A DNA stretch of 64,000 nt from Undibacterium paludis (GTDB lineage Bacteria; Pseudomonadota; Gammaproteobacteria; Burkholderiales; Burkholderiaceae_D): the NCBI RefSeq assembly GCF_022568815.1, contig NZ_JAKZHX010000019.1:1-64000 (forward strand), read 5' to 3'. The translations under genes were made by a program, and so were the position numbers. Shown piece by piece: positions 15,044 to 24,970 of this stretch; positions within the stretch are counted from its first letter, which is position 1, and every line of letters begins with the position of its first letter. The notes beneath the pieces were generated by a model. That model had not been told where the DNA came from. It ran no database searches and saw nothing but the letters and a program-made list of their open reading frames with translations.

Positions 15044-18000
15044 TTAAACAAGCTTGCGTGTCTGATCGTTCCTTGTTGTCGATCTGTCAGAGAATTGACT
15101 TAACCTTGAACTGGGTAGGTCAGGAGTCTTCAAAAGATCTGATTTACTTTGCAGGTTTGCACCAGATGCCATGGTGACTGCCTCGTAATGTGCACCTTTT
15201 TGAATGATGACAACATCATCGGTCCCTGTCCGGTTGGTCGGTAACACGACTGGTGTACCACTTTCATGCGGTTGGGCGATCAATACATTCATGCTGACGT
15301 TGAATTTTTTATTGATAGAGTTCACCAGCGCCTTGAAAGGCACATCATCCGAATACAGCATGTTATTACCAACTTCAGGGAACTTGTTTTGCACTGCGGC
15401 ACGCAATTTGGTGGCCATTTCTGTGTGCTGGGAGCCATAATCTTTAGTGGCATGCTGTAGTAATGAAATAATCAGACAATTCAGGCCGTCACCGTTATTG
15501 GGTACGATCGCTATATTTCTTGCCTTCATCCAGCTTTCGACCTTTGGCATCAGCTGTGCCATGCGATTCCGTTCTTCAGCGACTGCCTGCGCAGCCCTGT
15601 TCTCAGACCTTGCGTCACCTTGCGATCTGGGTGTTGGCAGGATACTGCCCGCAACCAGATTGCCAGCGCCGTTACCCTGAGCGCCAAAAGCGGCTCCCTG
15701 CATGGCAGTTATTTTTTTGGCTGCTTCCGCTGCCCCTTTGGCATCAAACGGAGACTTCACCGCTTCGCTCGTGCTGCTACTCTTTTCAGTTTTCGTCTGC
15801 TGCAAGCCATTGGTAAAGCTTTTCTGCAGGCCAGAAGTCTTGCTGACTTCTTCACTGGCTTTCAATGACGCTGGAGCGTCCGCCTTTTTTTCAAGCGGGG
15901 CAGCCTTCATCAGGGCAGCGCGCTTGGCCAGTTCTTTTGCCGCCTCGACTCTGACGCGGTCAGAGATGGTCATATTCTTCGATATGATCTCCAGCTCGCT
16001 CGGCTTGAGTTCACGCAGGGTCTTTCTTTCTGGTCGCATGATGTCTGCGAAACCCGACTTTACTGTTTTAATCAGGCTCTTATCGTCCGAACGCCTGGCA
16101 TCAATACGGGTAATTGCGTCAGTGACTTCTTTAGCGATTTCTGCATGGGGTGTCTTGATGCTGAAGCCATCCTTGCGATGGCTGGCATGTATCATTGCCG
16201 CACTATTGACCTGCTTGGTGACATCGATGATATTGACGAAATGATTGAATACATGACGGCCATTGCCGCTCTCAAAATAAGCCAGCCGTTGTTCTGGTGA
16301 TGACAATGAACGGATGACTGCTTTTTCCTTTTCCCAATCGACGCCATCGGGCAGGCGCATGCTGCGTATCCGTGTCAGCAAATCTTCAGGCGCCCTGGCA
16401 AAAGGATCGCTGCCGTCCTTGCTTGTGCCGGGCGCAAAGTGCGCCACTTCATTTGCCATGGTCGCCGCACGTTTATAGGGCTCCTGCTCAAAGTACCAAA
16501 AGAATTCATTGGGCATGGTCGTCTTGGAAATATCATATCCCGCTTTCGTGACCGACTGGTATTCCTGATGCTTGTCAATCAGTTTGACAAATAAATCCGG
16601 GTTGCCGAGGTACTGATTTTTTATCCGGGGGTTGGCGCCGAACATCTCTGAAAGTGATGCATCATCTTTCTTGCCCAGGTCCAGCATTTGCTTCAGGTCA
16701 GAAAACCGCAACATCAGATAACTCAGGTCCGGGCCAATAATTTCATTCACAACCGAGGTGGTCGAATCCTTATTGCTCAGACTTAAAGAAGTCACACCTG
16801 CTTTGCTCACGATCAACGGGACAGAAACGCTCATACCGCTATCAGTATTGGCCAGACCACGGATGCGTTGCATCTCAAAGCGTGTTTTTGATCCCACATC
16901 GGGCATTCTGTGCAGCTTCAGTTCGATGGATGCGCCCGCGCCTTGATCGGCGACCACCCCTTGCACACCGCGCAATTGCTTGCAGGCTTCTTCTGTCATC
17001 GATCGTAAATCCTGGGACGAGGTGCCGGGATACATTTTCTCCAGTGCCAGCATCAGTCCTTTTTCTGCCAGCATTCCCGAGATCGGCTGGCCTGCATTGG
17101 CGCTGATCGTCACAACGATGAATTGCCCCAGCCGCCCGGAATTGATTTGTGAAGAAGCATTTTGCACTCTTGCCTCGACAGAGATGGACATATTTCCGAC
17201 CTGCGTCGAGAAACTGGGATTATGTACGCCATCTTCTTTTTTCTGACCGGTTTGCGCTGGCAGGATATCAGTGACATTGAGGCCGGACCCGCCAGACCCG
17301 GTCAGATTTGCCGCATAATCCTGCCTTTGCCAGAGCGCACGCTCTTTCAGCAGCATATGCTCCGACAGGGTCTCATGCTTGACAGGCAGCAGGGTCGAAT
17401 CCATGAGTTCACGTATTTTGGCGTACTCATTGTCAGCCGCCCGGATCACGGCAATTTTTTGCTCTCTGGCGACGGGGTCAGTCGTCGGACTGGATGCTTC
17501 GTCCCTGGCGATTTCTCTCTTGAGCAGGCTCAGGTGTGTACCGACCGAAGCGAGTGCCATGGAAAGTCCGTCATAACTCTCGGCAACAAACTTCTCAGGA
17601 TCTTTCAACGCTCCCTGCAAGCCCTGCGGGTTTTTACCTTGCCATATCTCTGTATTGATTGCCTCGTAAGCCTTTTCTCTTCTGGTCTGAAACGCATCCC
17701 TCAATTGAGCAGGCATGAAACGGTCTGGTTTGGCCAAAACAATATTGGCGTTTTCCAGGTAATTGCTGTACATGGTATGCACTTCTTCCAGCGCGGAGGT
17801 CAATCCAGCCAGTTTCTCAACATCATGACTAGCGATGGTCGTTCTGAACTGCTTGGGAATCTGTCCACTATTGCCATAGAACTGCTGGGCTTCTGGTGGT
17901 AACTGATTCGTGGTCGGTGATGCTCCCTGCTCCATGAGCTCGCGCAGGGTATGATATAAATGAAGTCGCGGACTGTTGAGCTTCTCAATCCGTTGATGCA

Positions 18001-19903
18001 CTTCCATCGTCTGCGCCATATCATGCAGATGCGCGGGGTCCAGCAGGCGATGGGCGGGCTCGGCTGTCTTGATGTGCATGGCCAGATTTTTGACCGTCAG
18101 GTCAATGCCTGCCTTGCCACCTGCGGCAGACCATGTGCCGTCATGATGACTTTTCCCTATCCCGGCAGACACCGTGCCAGTGACACTATTGATTGCTGGT
18201 CGCATGGTTTTATTGTTGGCATAACCGACTGAATCAGGGATGGATGCATTGATCGGTGAACGCAACTTGTCGGTCGCCCCGGCATTGCGGTTCTCATTCA
18301 CCAGTTGCGCCGCGCCTGGATAGGCTGCCGCAAACAGTGCAGCCATCTTTGTATTTCCCTGCATCGAATCTGCTGCGCTGGCAATATGCATCAGCTTCGC
18401 CATGTTGTAACCTTTGGCGAGTTTGGCGTCATTCAGATAAGTTGGTTCACTGGCGTCACTTTCATAGCGCCTGCCGACTACAAATTTGGCAATTTTATTG
18501 TAAGTTTCTTTGACCTTCGTCAGTGCTTCGGCTCTTTGTCCGGCTGAACCCTGGCTCATCAATTGATTCGCATGCATGTTGGCGATCAGCTTGACCATTT
18601 CGCCAGTGGTGGCCGTTTCATAGAATGTTGTGCCAAATTCTGCTTTTACCTTACCGCTGGCATCGTAACCCCAGCCATTTATTTTATTGCCGTAGCCACC
18701 CTTGATTTGCCCACCCAGCATTTCCCAGTAGTTGGCGTCGCCATCTTCATCTATGCTCAGGATATTGGTTTTTTGCAGACTGCCGCCGATGTTGCCAAGG
18801 CCGAAGAAAGAATGTTTGGCGCCTATGCTTTTTGATACCACCAGACTGGCACCCGGCAAAGCTTTATCGATAGTCGGCGCCACGCTTTCCATGTTTTTTG
18901 TTTCAGCCGAGGCATATTTATCCAAAATCGCCGGCGCGGCTGCCGTCAGGTGTATGCGCTTCAACTCAGTAAGCATGGCGCCCATGCAGCTATAAGTCAA
19001 TGCCATTTCAGGTTCAGGCTTGAACAGGGCGCGCCGGATTGACGAGCCTGCCAGATTTCGCGCCAGTTTTCTGCAATCGCTTGCGGCCTGCGAAAAACTT
19101 TCGCGGATTTTTAAGCCCAATTCATCTTCGGGCAAACTGTTTTTGCTGGTAGCCAGGGCCAGTACTGAATGAAGCTGTTCAACGACTTTGGTCCTTCTTT
19201 TTTCACGCAGGTCCAGCGGACTGGCGGGCACTGGCGGTAACTCCTCAATGAGGGCGCGCACCGTCTTTGCCAGGTTTTCCCTGTTGATTGCGCCTGTCAC
19301 CGGATCAATCACTGGCCCCGGAGCAGCCTGGGTCTTCTGTGTGCCTGAAGCAGGAGCTTTCTCTTTGCTCTCGAGCTGCGCGAGCAATTGCTGTTGCATG
19401 GAATTGGTCAATGAAGACCGTTTACTGTCAACACTGTTTTTTTGCTCAAGACCCGAGTCCTGCTTGCCTGTATTCGTTGTATGCAACGAACTGGCGACAG
19501 AAGCAGAGGGAGAGTGACTGCTTGCGCCCTTCGTTTCTTGCTGGAATAAATCGCGCAAGGTCTGTGAACTGCGCCTTGGCGCTGCGGTTACCTCATTTGT
19601 CCTGGCCTTGGCCGTATCCGCCCCGGCCTGTTCTTTCAGATAATTGCCCCAGGAAGTGATCAACGAGTCTTGCGGCAAGTTCAGCGGCAATTTGGGCGCG
19701 GCCGATTGCTTCAAATCGTTTTGCAATGTCGTGTACAGATAATGATTGCGCTCCGAGTAGGTCGTCGTGCGCGCCGTGTCGTTACTGCCTGGGCGCGAGA
19801 CATTTCTATTCAGTGATTCAGACGACAGGGCAGGCGAGGAATCAGGTTCATTTCTCTCAAAGTTTCTGACAGAGTAATTATTCGCATTGGTCTTGCCTAT
19901 CAT
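15044..19903 (-). CDS. giant effector-like protein with OTU-like C-terminus
   Basis: 1619 residues, no signal peptide. The first 200 residues are rich in Ser, Asn, Thr and Gln, as in type III secreted effectors. The middle has long helical and mixed regions with no family I can name (for example SHSFFGLGNIGGSLQKTN near 365, and a part from about 920 with SISVEARVQ and GQFIVVTISANAGQPISG). Around 1470-1575 is an OTU-like cysteine-protease pattern: NNGDGLNCLIISLLQHA (Asp1472, Cys1476) and GAHYEAV (His1572), resembling D-G-x-C and H-Y in OTU deubiquitinases. A GGAG site lies before the ATG. It stands alone, flanked by mobile debris. A host-directed deubiquitinase effector is inferred. Confidence 0.7.
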   Translation of the reverse strand: MIGKTNANNYSVRNFERNEPDSSPALSSESLNRNVSRPGSNDTARTTTYSERNHYLYTTLQNDLKQSAAPKLPLNLPQDSLITSWGNYLKEQAGADTAKARTNEVTAAPRRSSQTLRDLFQQETKGASSHSPSASVASSLHTTNTGKQDSGLEQKNSVDSKRSSLTNSMQQQLLAQLESKEKAPASGTQKTQAAPGPVIDPVTGAINRENLAKTVRALIEELPPVPASPLDLREKRRTKVVEQLHSVLALATSKNSLPEDELGLKIRESFSQAASDCRKLARNLAGSSIRRALFKPEPEMALTYSCMGAMLTELKRIHLTAAAPAILDKYASAETKNMESVAPTIDKALPGASLVVSKSIGAKHSFFGLGNIGGSLQKTNILSIDEDGDANYWEMLGGQIKGGYGNKINGWGYDASGKVKAEFGTTFYETATTGEMVKLIANMHANQLMSQGSAGQRAEALTKVKETYNKIAKFVVGRRYESDASEPTYLNDAKLAKGYNMAKLMHIASAADSMQGNTKMAALFAAAYPGAAQLVNENRNAGATDKLRSPINASIPDSVGYANNKTMRPAINSVTGTVSAGIGKSHHDGTWSAAGGKAGIDLTVKNLAMHIKTAEPAHRLLDPAHLHDMAQTMEVHQRIEKLNSPRLHLYHTLRELMEQGASPTTNQLPPEAQQFYGNSGQIPKQFRTTIASHDVEKLAGLTSALEEVHTMYSNYLENANIVLAKPDRFMPAQLRDAFQTRREKAYEAINTEIWQGKNPQGLQGALKDPEKFVAESYDGLSMALASVGTHLSLLKREIARDEASSPTTDPVAREQKIAVIRAADNEYAKIRELMDSTLLPVKHETLSEHMLLKERALWQRQDYAANLTGSGGSGLNVTDILPAQTGQKKEDGVHNPSFSTQVGNMSISVEARVQNASSQINSGRLGQFIVVTISANAGQPISGMLAEKGLMLALEKMYPGTSSQDLRSMTEEACKQLRGVQGVVADQGAGASIELKLHRMPDVGSKTRFEMQRIRGLANTDSGMSVSVPLIVSKAGVTSLSLSNKDSTTSVVNEIIGPDLSYLMLRFSDLKQMLDLGKKDDASLSEMFGANPRIKNQYLGNPDLFVKLIDKHQEYQSVTKAGYDISKTTMPNEFFWYFEQEPYKRAATMANEVAHFAPGTSKDGSDPFARAPEDLLTRIRSMRLPDGVDWEKEKAVIRSLSSPEQRLAYFESGNGRHVFNHFVNIIDVTKQVNSAAMIHASHRKDGFSIKTPHAEIAKEVTDAITRIDARRSDDKSLIKTVKSGFADIMRPERKTLRELKPSELEIISKNMTISDRVRVEAAKELAKRAALMKAAPLEKKADAPASLKASEEVSKTSGLQKSFTNGLQQTKTEKSSSTSEAVKSPFDAKGAAEAAKKITAMQGAAFGAQGNGAGNLVAGSILPTPRSQGDARSENRAAQAVAEERNRMAQLMPKVESWMKARNIAIVPNNGDGLNCLIISLLQHATKDYGSQHTEMATKLRAAVQNKFPEVGNNMLYSDDVPFKALVNSINKKFNVSMNVLIAQPHESGTPVVLPTNRTGTDDVVIIQKGAHYEAVTMASGANLQSKSDLLKTPDLPSSRLSQFSDRSTTRNDQTRKLV

Positions 19904-20105
19904 CTCGCACGCTCCCTGGTAACAAATTACTAACGACCATAACAGGCAAACGGAAAATTATTTAATTGAAATGCACTATTTGTTGTAAATTAAATTTTGT
20001 TAATTTGCCATTTCCTGAAATCAACTCGCCAAAGCAAGGCTGAGCATTACGCTTTCAGCGCTGCTGTCGTATCACATGGTCAAAAGTCGGTGTTTTTTCT
20101 GGTAG

Positions 20106-20282
20106 CTAGTGGACTGTCACAGTGAAAAGCGAAGTGCCTGCCATGTGCTCGACGATCATGGCGGCGTTGCAAATACGCGCGATAGCCCCGCTATCGCTGT
20201 GTTTATTTGTCAAAACCTTGCCTTGCCCTGATTCGCCGGGCACATGTCCTTCACTTCCGCTTTCACTGTGACAGTCCACTAG
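20106..20282. mobile_element. MITE-like element, 177 bp
   Basis: Both ends begin CTAGTGGACTGTCACAGTGA in inverted orientation, with about 30 bp of near-perfect terminal inverted repeat continuing into GCGAAGTG. CTAG at the tips suggests a TA-targeting (IS630/Tc1-like) source, an inference. A lone related end occurs at 40810-40830. There is no transposase inside. Confidence 0.75.
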
Positions 20283-20289
20283 CCCCCGG

Positions 20290-20433
20290 TTAAAACTTGT
20301 CACATGTCTTGGCATGTACTGCCAGCCACTCCTCACGGTCATCATCCGCATCAATACCCTCACGCCTGTCTCTGCGAGAAGTGGCGTAATACAAGGCATT
20401 CCAATCGCAAGGGTCTGACCATGCTTTGCGCAT
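20290..20433 (-). pseudogene. short coding fragment next to MITE
   Basis: The frame gives MRKAWSDPCDWNALYYATSR and then an acidic/basic stretch ending in HAKTCDKF. The same frame continues upstream of this ATG for 14 codons (PYITTLLLNA) to a stop. Composition looks like real protein, but no family is recognised. It ends 8 nt from the MITE, so it may be the tail of a gene cut by rearrangement. Confidence 0.35.
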
Positions 20434-20707
20434 AGCATTGAGGAGCAATGTAGTAATGTAAGGTGCGTGCGATTACACAAGCTCATCGTCGCTGCGCGAC
20501 CTGCCAGATGTCCTGGTTTCTTGCAATTTCACCAGATACCCTATTTAATGGAAGGCGTCCCCGGCATCAAATCAAATCAGATCAGATCAGATCGAAATAC
20601 GGCAGCACATGCAAGATGGCTTCTCGCAATACGTTATTCCTGGTCATTCTTCGTCATTGTTGCTTCTTTTGAATGTTTATATTGATATGTCGACGCATGC
20701 GAACATC

Positions 20708-21475
20708 ATGACAAAAAAGATCAGTTTGAGCATTGAGAAAACCGGAGTACCGTTTTTAAAAGCAGGCATACTGATCTGTTTGCTTGCCGGCTTGCCGTCT
20801 GCCTTCTCTACCGACCGCAAAATCGTTGTAGCCTACAATGAACGCCCGCCTTACCTGATCAGCAATGCAGATGGATCGGTGAGCGGACTGACGGCCACCC
20901 CTGTTGCCAGGGCATTCAAAAATGCCCATATTGACTATGTCTGGGAAAAAGAACCGACCAATCGTCAGTTGCAGAACATCAGGGAAAGCCTTGGCCCGTA
21001 TTGCGGTGTGGGTTGGTTCAAGAATCCTGAACGCGAAAAATTTGCGAAATTCACCAAACCCATCTATCGCGACCAGGCATCCATCCTGGTCGCCAATACC
21101 GATTTCAAGGCACCGGGCAACAACCTGCTGACGGACATCCTGAACCGCCGGGACATCCGTATCCTGGTCAAGTCACAGTACTCCTATGGACAGTATATCG
21201 ATGCACTGATCTCCAAAATGAAACCCACTCTTGTCCAGACCACGGCAGAGAATATCAGCATGATCAGGATGATCATGGCAAATCGTGCGGACTTCATGTT
21301 CATCTCTGAAGAAGAAGCTGCCTACTCCATCGAGCAGGCTGGATTTGCACCGAACGAATTACAGCTGATCCACGTGCGTGACATGCCGGAAGGTGAAAAA
21401 AGATATTTGATGTGTAATAAAAACGTCCCCGATGAAGTCATTGAAAAGCTCAATCAATTCATTGTGTTTGAGTGA
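20708..21475 (+). CDS. periplasmic solute-binding protein (family 3-like)
   Basis: About 255 residues from MTKKISLSIEK; a second ATG at 20687 is equally possible as neither has a good ribosome site. A signal peptide follows (FLKAGILICLLAGLPSAFS). The mature part fits amino-acid-type solute-binding proteins: KIVVAYNERPPYLISNADGSVSGLTATPV, then GVGWFKNPEREKFAKFTKPIY, then MIMANRADFMFISEEEAAYSIE. No permease or ATPase lies nearby, so it may be an orphan binding protein or signalling sensor. Confidence 0.78.
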   Translation: MTKKISLSIEKTGVPFLKAGILICLLAGLPSAFSTDRKIVVAYNERPPYLISNADGSVSGLTATPVARAFKNAHIDYVWEKEPTNRQLQNIRESLGPYCGVGWFKNPEREKFAKFTKPIYRDQASILVANTDFKAPGNNLLTDILNRRDIRILVKSQYSYGQYIDALISKMKPTLVQTTAENISMIRMIMANRADFMFISEEEAAYSIEQAGFAPNELQLIHVRDMPEGEKRYLMCNKNVPDEVIEKLNQFIVFE

Positions 21476-21701
21476 CCTTGACCTGATGCATCAGGCCCAC
21501 ATGTCCCATGCTCGATTGCCCTGCCAGGGAACGTCATTCCATGCGCACGGCATGAACTCATGTTACGGCCGCGCGACACGGCCTGAACCGTCTACAAGTT
21601 AACAATCGTGTCACCACATGCAAGGCACACAAAAACACTGGTACATTAGCGCCAGGCATGTACACTGATAGAAACTCTCGGCAACAAAAGGGGCGGCAGC
21701 C

Positions 21702-22268
21702 ATGCAACACTTACATCATCGCAGACGACAATTCATTGCCGGTGCGGGCTTGCTGCTGATACTGGCTGGCAGCAATATGGCCAAGGCAAGCGGCTTGCTC
21801 TATCAATTGCCACTGCATTGGACAACCGACAAGTCGCAAGCAGTGACGCTCAATGCTTTTAGCGGCAAACCGGTGGTGCTGGCGATGGCCTACGGCGCAT
21901 GCAAGCGAATTTGCTCAACGACTATTTTTCGCATGGAACAAATCCAGACCATCCTGGACCAGCGTCAAGTCGATGCGAATTTTATTGTGGTGGGACTGGA
22001 CCCCAAATCCGATAAGCCGGAGGACTGGCAAGATTTCAGGCAAATGCGCAAACTTCAACGCCATAACTGGTCTTTCTTATCCGGCAACCCAGCCGACACA
22101 AAATCGCTGGCAGCCAATCTGGGTATCAACTACTGGATCTACCACGACCATGTTATCCACGATTTCAAAATTACCTTGCTGGACAAGGACGGCAATGTCG
22201 TCCGTAGCATGCTCAATGCAGGCAACAGCCTGGAAGAGTTTTTACAAGGGCTACCCGCCAGACAATAG
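21702..22268 (+). CDS. SCO1/SenC-family protein
   Basis: 188 residues with a twin-arginine-like start (HHRRRQFIAGAGLLLILAGS). It has the thioredoxin-like SCO pattern: VVLAMAYGACKRICSTT with the CxxxC copper-binding pair, a mid region VVGLDPKSDKPEDW, and the third ligand His in DHVIHDFKITLLDKDG. SCO proteins deliver copper to cytochrome oxidase or act as periplasmic thiol enzymes. The gene stands alone on the plus strand with no oxidase genes in view. Confidence 0.85.
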   Translation: MQHLHHRRRQFIAGAGLLLILAGSNMAKASGLLYQLPLHWTTDKSQAVTLNAFSGKPVVLAMAYGACKRICSTTIFRMEQIQTILDQRQVDANFIVVGLDPKSDKPEDWQDFRQMRKLQRHNWSFLSGNPADTKSLAANLGINYWIYHDHVIHDFKITLLDKDGNVVRSMLNAGNSLEEFLQGLPARQ

Positions 22269-22526
22269 CCCGGCAAATCAGCAGCGCATGTAACACGCCT
22301 GACAGGCCATTAATTGCATTAACTGATGCCGCCTTGCCGTCCAGGCTGGGGCAACAAAGACAGCACACGACAGTACGCAAGGCCTGGCAGGAATTTGTGG
22401 ATGATCTGTAGCGCGTGTCAGCATATCGAGAGCAATATCAGGCGCAGTGCAGCAGGAGAAGAGGCATGAACGCCGCTTGCACCCGCCGCCAGTACATCAA
22501 CGCGTCAACAAATTCCCAGAATGGTT

Positions 22527-24470
22527 TTAACTCAATGTAAACCGCTGAACCTCCTCGACCAGTTCTACCGCCAGATCGCGCAAGGTTTCTGCGTTGGCAG
22601 TAGTCTGCTCTATCAGGGCGGCATTTTCTTGCGTCATGCCATCCAGTTCTTGTACGGCACGTTCCACTTCTTTCACGCCCAGTGATTGTTCATGCGATCC
22701 GGCGCTGATATCACCCAGCAAGTGACTGATACCTTCAGCCGACTGCACGATCTGCTCCATGGTGGCGCCTGCATGTTGCACCGTGGTGTTACCTGCCTCT
22801 ACTTTGTCCACACTCTCACCGATCAGCTGCTTGATTTCTTTGGCTGCTTCGGCAGAGCGGTGCGCCAGTGAACGTACCTCAGACGCCACCACTGCAAAAC
22901 CACGACCCGCCTCGCCTGCCCGTGCGGCTTCGACAGCAGCATTGAGCGCCAGAATATTGGTCTGGAAAGCAATACCGTCGATCACACTGATAATGTCGCC
23001 AATGCGATGCGATGAATGACGGATATCTTCCATCGTCGTCATCATCTCTTTGATGACTGCGCCGCCCTTGGTAGCCAGACTGGCGTTTTCCTTGGCGAGC
23101 CTGGTCGCTTCTTTTGCATTGTCCGCAGTTGATTGAACAGTGGACGAAATTTCGACCATGGAAGAGGCTGTCATCTGCAGTCTTTGCAAGGTCACCCCAG
23201 TGCGCTCTTCCATGTCTGCAGCCCCCTGGGAAACCTCTGTGCTGCTGGCTTCGATTTGCCCGGCGCTGTTGCGCATCAAACCAACAATCGTCCCTATCGC
23301 CGCCTGCATATCCATCATGGTCCGCATCAGGTCCGTGGTCTCGTCGGCGCCTTTTGGTGTGAGCCTGATCGATAAATCACCGCCAGCCATGGAACGCATA
23401 TGTGCGCCCACATGGTATAGCCCCGAGTTCATGGCGCGGTAAAAGCACACAAACATGTAGAAAGCAACCAGGATAAAAAATGCCACCACGCCAAGACCCG
23501 CATACAGCTCTGTCTTCAAGCGGGCGATCCTTTGCTGCAGAAGCTGGTCGAGTTGACCAACGGCTGTACTTTGGACGGCTTCGAGCGAATTGACAACTTT
23601 TGCGCCGAGGGCTTCAATTTTTTTTGCTGCTTCGGGCCCGCCTTTGCCGACGTCATCACTGGCGACGTCGCGCAGCTTCTTGATATCCTTTAATGCCTCA
23701 TCGATATTGAGCTTGTCTTTCAATTCGGGGTGTTCACCAATGACCTTGGCCAGGTCTGCCTGGACAATGCCTTCAAGATAATCAATCAGACCTTCTTCTT
23801 GCGACAGTTCTTGCGCCGCCACTTCAACATCCTTGCCCGATCTGGAAACAGATGCCGCCAGCACCCGCATTTTGGCTGTCGCTTCGAGCAGGGCAGGCAT
23901 CGTATTGACGCTTGCATCCATCAAATAGTACGTGTCTATGTCTGGGTCCAGGGTCAGGCCACTGCCGTCGGCCACTTCTGAGATCATCTTGCCCATCAGG
24001 CTGTTGAATTTTGTATGGGTTGCAAAGACCTTGAACAATCCCTCACTGGCGGGCGCCGCTGCCTTATAGGCTGCCAGCGCGGCTTGCAGATCATCTGTCG
24101 TTCTAAACCTGGCGCCCCACTTTTTATCCCCCTCCTGCAAGACGGCGAACTGCGCTTCGAGCTTGGCTTTGACCTCTTTGAATTCTGGCGGCGCAGTGCC
24201 TTCACTTTGCTCCTGCATGGTAAAGCGGCGGTACTGCCTACCCAGTTTCACTGCCGGCAATAACTGCCTGGTATAGTCAAGCCCTTCCAGTTCTTTTTGC
24301 GTGATGGTGATTCCCTCCTGCTTCGACTGCACAAAAGAATAACCCAGCACGCAGATGGGTATAAGAAACGTAACAGAAATCAGGATAGACTTCGTCCTGA
24401 ACAAGAGGTTGCGAAATAAATTGACACCAGGGCGTAAAAACCAGGGTTGGCTAGACGGGGGATTTTTCAT
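22527..24470 (-). CDS. methyl-accepting chemotaxis protein
   Basis: 647 residues. A first membrane helix near residues 27-48, a large periplasmic helical sensor (about 50-320), a second helix near 325-345, a HAMP segment (SMAGGDLSIRLTPKGADETTDL), and a cytoplasmic signalling coiled coil with the canonical tip IDGIAFQTNILALNAAVEAA and GEAGRGFAVVASEV. It thus controls CheA through CheW. It lies 88 nt after a small phosphate-binding-like gene and a porin on the same strand, which hints that it senses the same substrate. Confidence 0.93.
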   Translation of the reverse strand: MKNPPSSQPWFLRPGVNLFRNLLFRTKSILISVTFLIPICVLGYSFVQSKQEGITITQKELEGLDYTRQLLPAVKLGRQYRRFTMQEQSEGTAPPEFKEVKAKLEAQFAVLQEGDKKWGARFRTTDDLQAALAAYKAAAPASEGLFKVFATHTKFNSLMGKMISEVADGSGLTLDPDIDTYYLMDASVNTMPALLEATAKMRVLAASVSRSGKDVEVAAQELSQEEGLIDYLEGIVQADLAKVIGEHPELKDKLNIDEALKDIKKLRDVASDDVGKGGPEAAKKIEALGAKVVNSLEAVQSTAVGQLDQLLQQRIARLKTELYAGLGVVAFFILVAFYMFVCFYRAMNSGLYHVGAHMRSMAGGDLSIRLTPKGADETTDLMRTMMDMQAAIGTIVGLMRNSAGQIEASSTEVSQGAADMEERTGVTLQRLQMTASSMVEISSTVQSTADNAKEATRLAKENASLATKGGAVIKEMMTTMEDIRHSSHRIGDIISVIDGIAFQTNILALNAAVEAARAGEAGRGFAVVASEVRSLAHRSAEAAKEIKQLIGESVDKVEAGNTTVQHAGATMEQIVQSAEGISHLLGDISAGSHEQSLGVKEVERAVQELDGMTQENAALIEQTTANAETLRDLAVELVEEVQRFTLS

Positions 24471-24512
24471 TGTATAGTCAGTAAAAAGTCAAGGCCGATA
24501 TCGGTAAGACGA

Positions 24513-24549
24513 CACCCCCTGCGATCGTCCTGTCAGACGTCAGGGGGTG
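24513..24549 (-). terminator. strong hairpin after binding-protein gene
   Basis: CACCCCCTG and CAGGGGGTG pair (with CG/CG inside) starting 9 nt past the stop of the small binding-protein gene. No T-run follows, so it may stabilise mRNA or partly terminate before the chemoreceptor gene. Confidence 0.55.
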
Positions 24550-24558
24550 CTGTTGTCA

Positions 24559-24960
24559 TCAGTACTTCTGTATCAGTTTCACATCCTCAGGCGGTTTATT
24601 GCCGACATACCCTATTGCGCCCGGAGTTGATTTGACGGTGGCAATCACCTCTGCGTCGCCAGACTTGACCGCAGGCGGGTTCAATCCGTCCCGAAACCCT
24701 TTTTTAGCCCAGATTGACGCATATTTTGATGCATCTACCTTGATCACTTTTTCCAGAAAATCTTTTTGTGCCGCCGTGTTATCGATCGGTACTATTTTTG
24801 TACCGCCATCGACCTGCTTGTCGCCGACAAAAACATCCCTGATGTCCGCCCCGGCAATACCAAGGCCCTTATTCGCAATCACAAAGACATCTGCGGCACA
24901 GCATGGCATTGCAAACGCCAGAGCAGCAGCCACACCTAAGGTGAACTTGAGAACAGTCAT
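24559..24960 (-). CDS. small PstS-like periplasmic substrate-binding protein
   Basis: 133 residues from the ATG at 24960: AAGGAG lies 6 nt before it, whereas the longer frame to 25059 runs into the porin gene. A signal peptide (VLKFTLGVAAALAFAMPCCA) is followed by VFVIANKGLGIAGADIRDVFVGDKQ and KSGDAEVIATVKSTPGAIGYVG. These match short phosphate-ABC binding-protein-like (PBP-like) domains. It lies 10 nt after the porin gene, so they form an operon. Whether it binds phosphate is not known; it may dock on the chemoreceptor. Confidence 0.75.
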   Translation of the reverse strand: MTVLKFTLGVAAALAFAMPCCAADVFVIANKGLGIAGADIRDVFVGDKQVDGGTKIVPIDNTAAQKDFLEKVIKVDASKYASIWAKKGFRDGLNPPAVKSGDAEVIATVKSTPGAIGYVGNKPPEDVKLIQKY

Positions 24961-24970
24961 TTTCATCTCC

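Larger units (their letters stand above)
19904..20707. other. intergenic region with MITE and gene debris
   Basis: Holds the AT-rich upstream region of the giant gene (19904-20030), a MITE (20106-20282), a coding fragment (20290-20433) and a short ATCAG-type tandem repeat (about 20566-20592, 4-5 units). No intact gene is seen. Confidence 0.5.
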
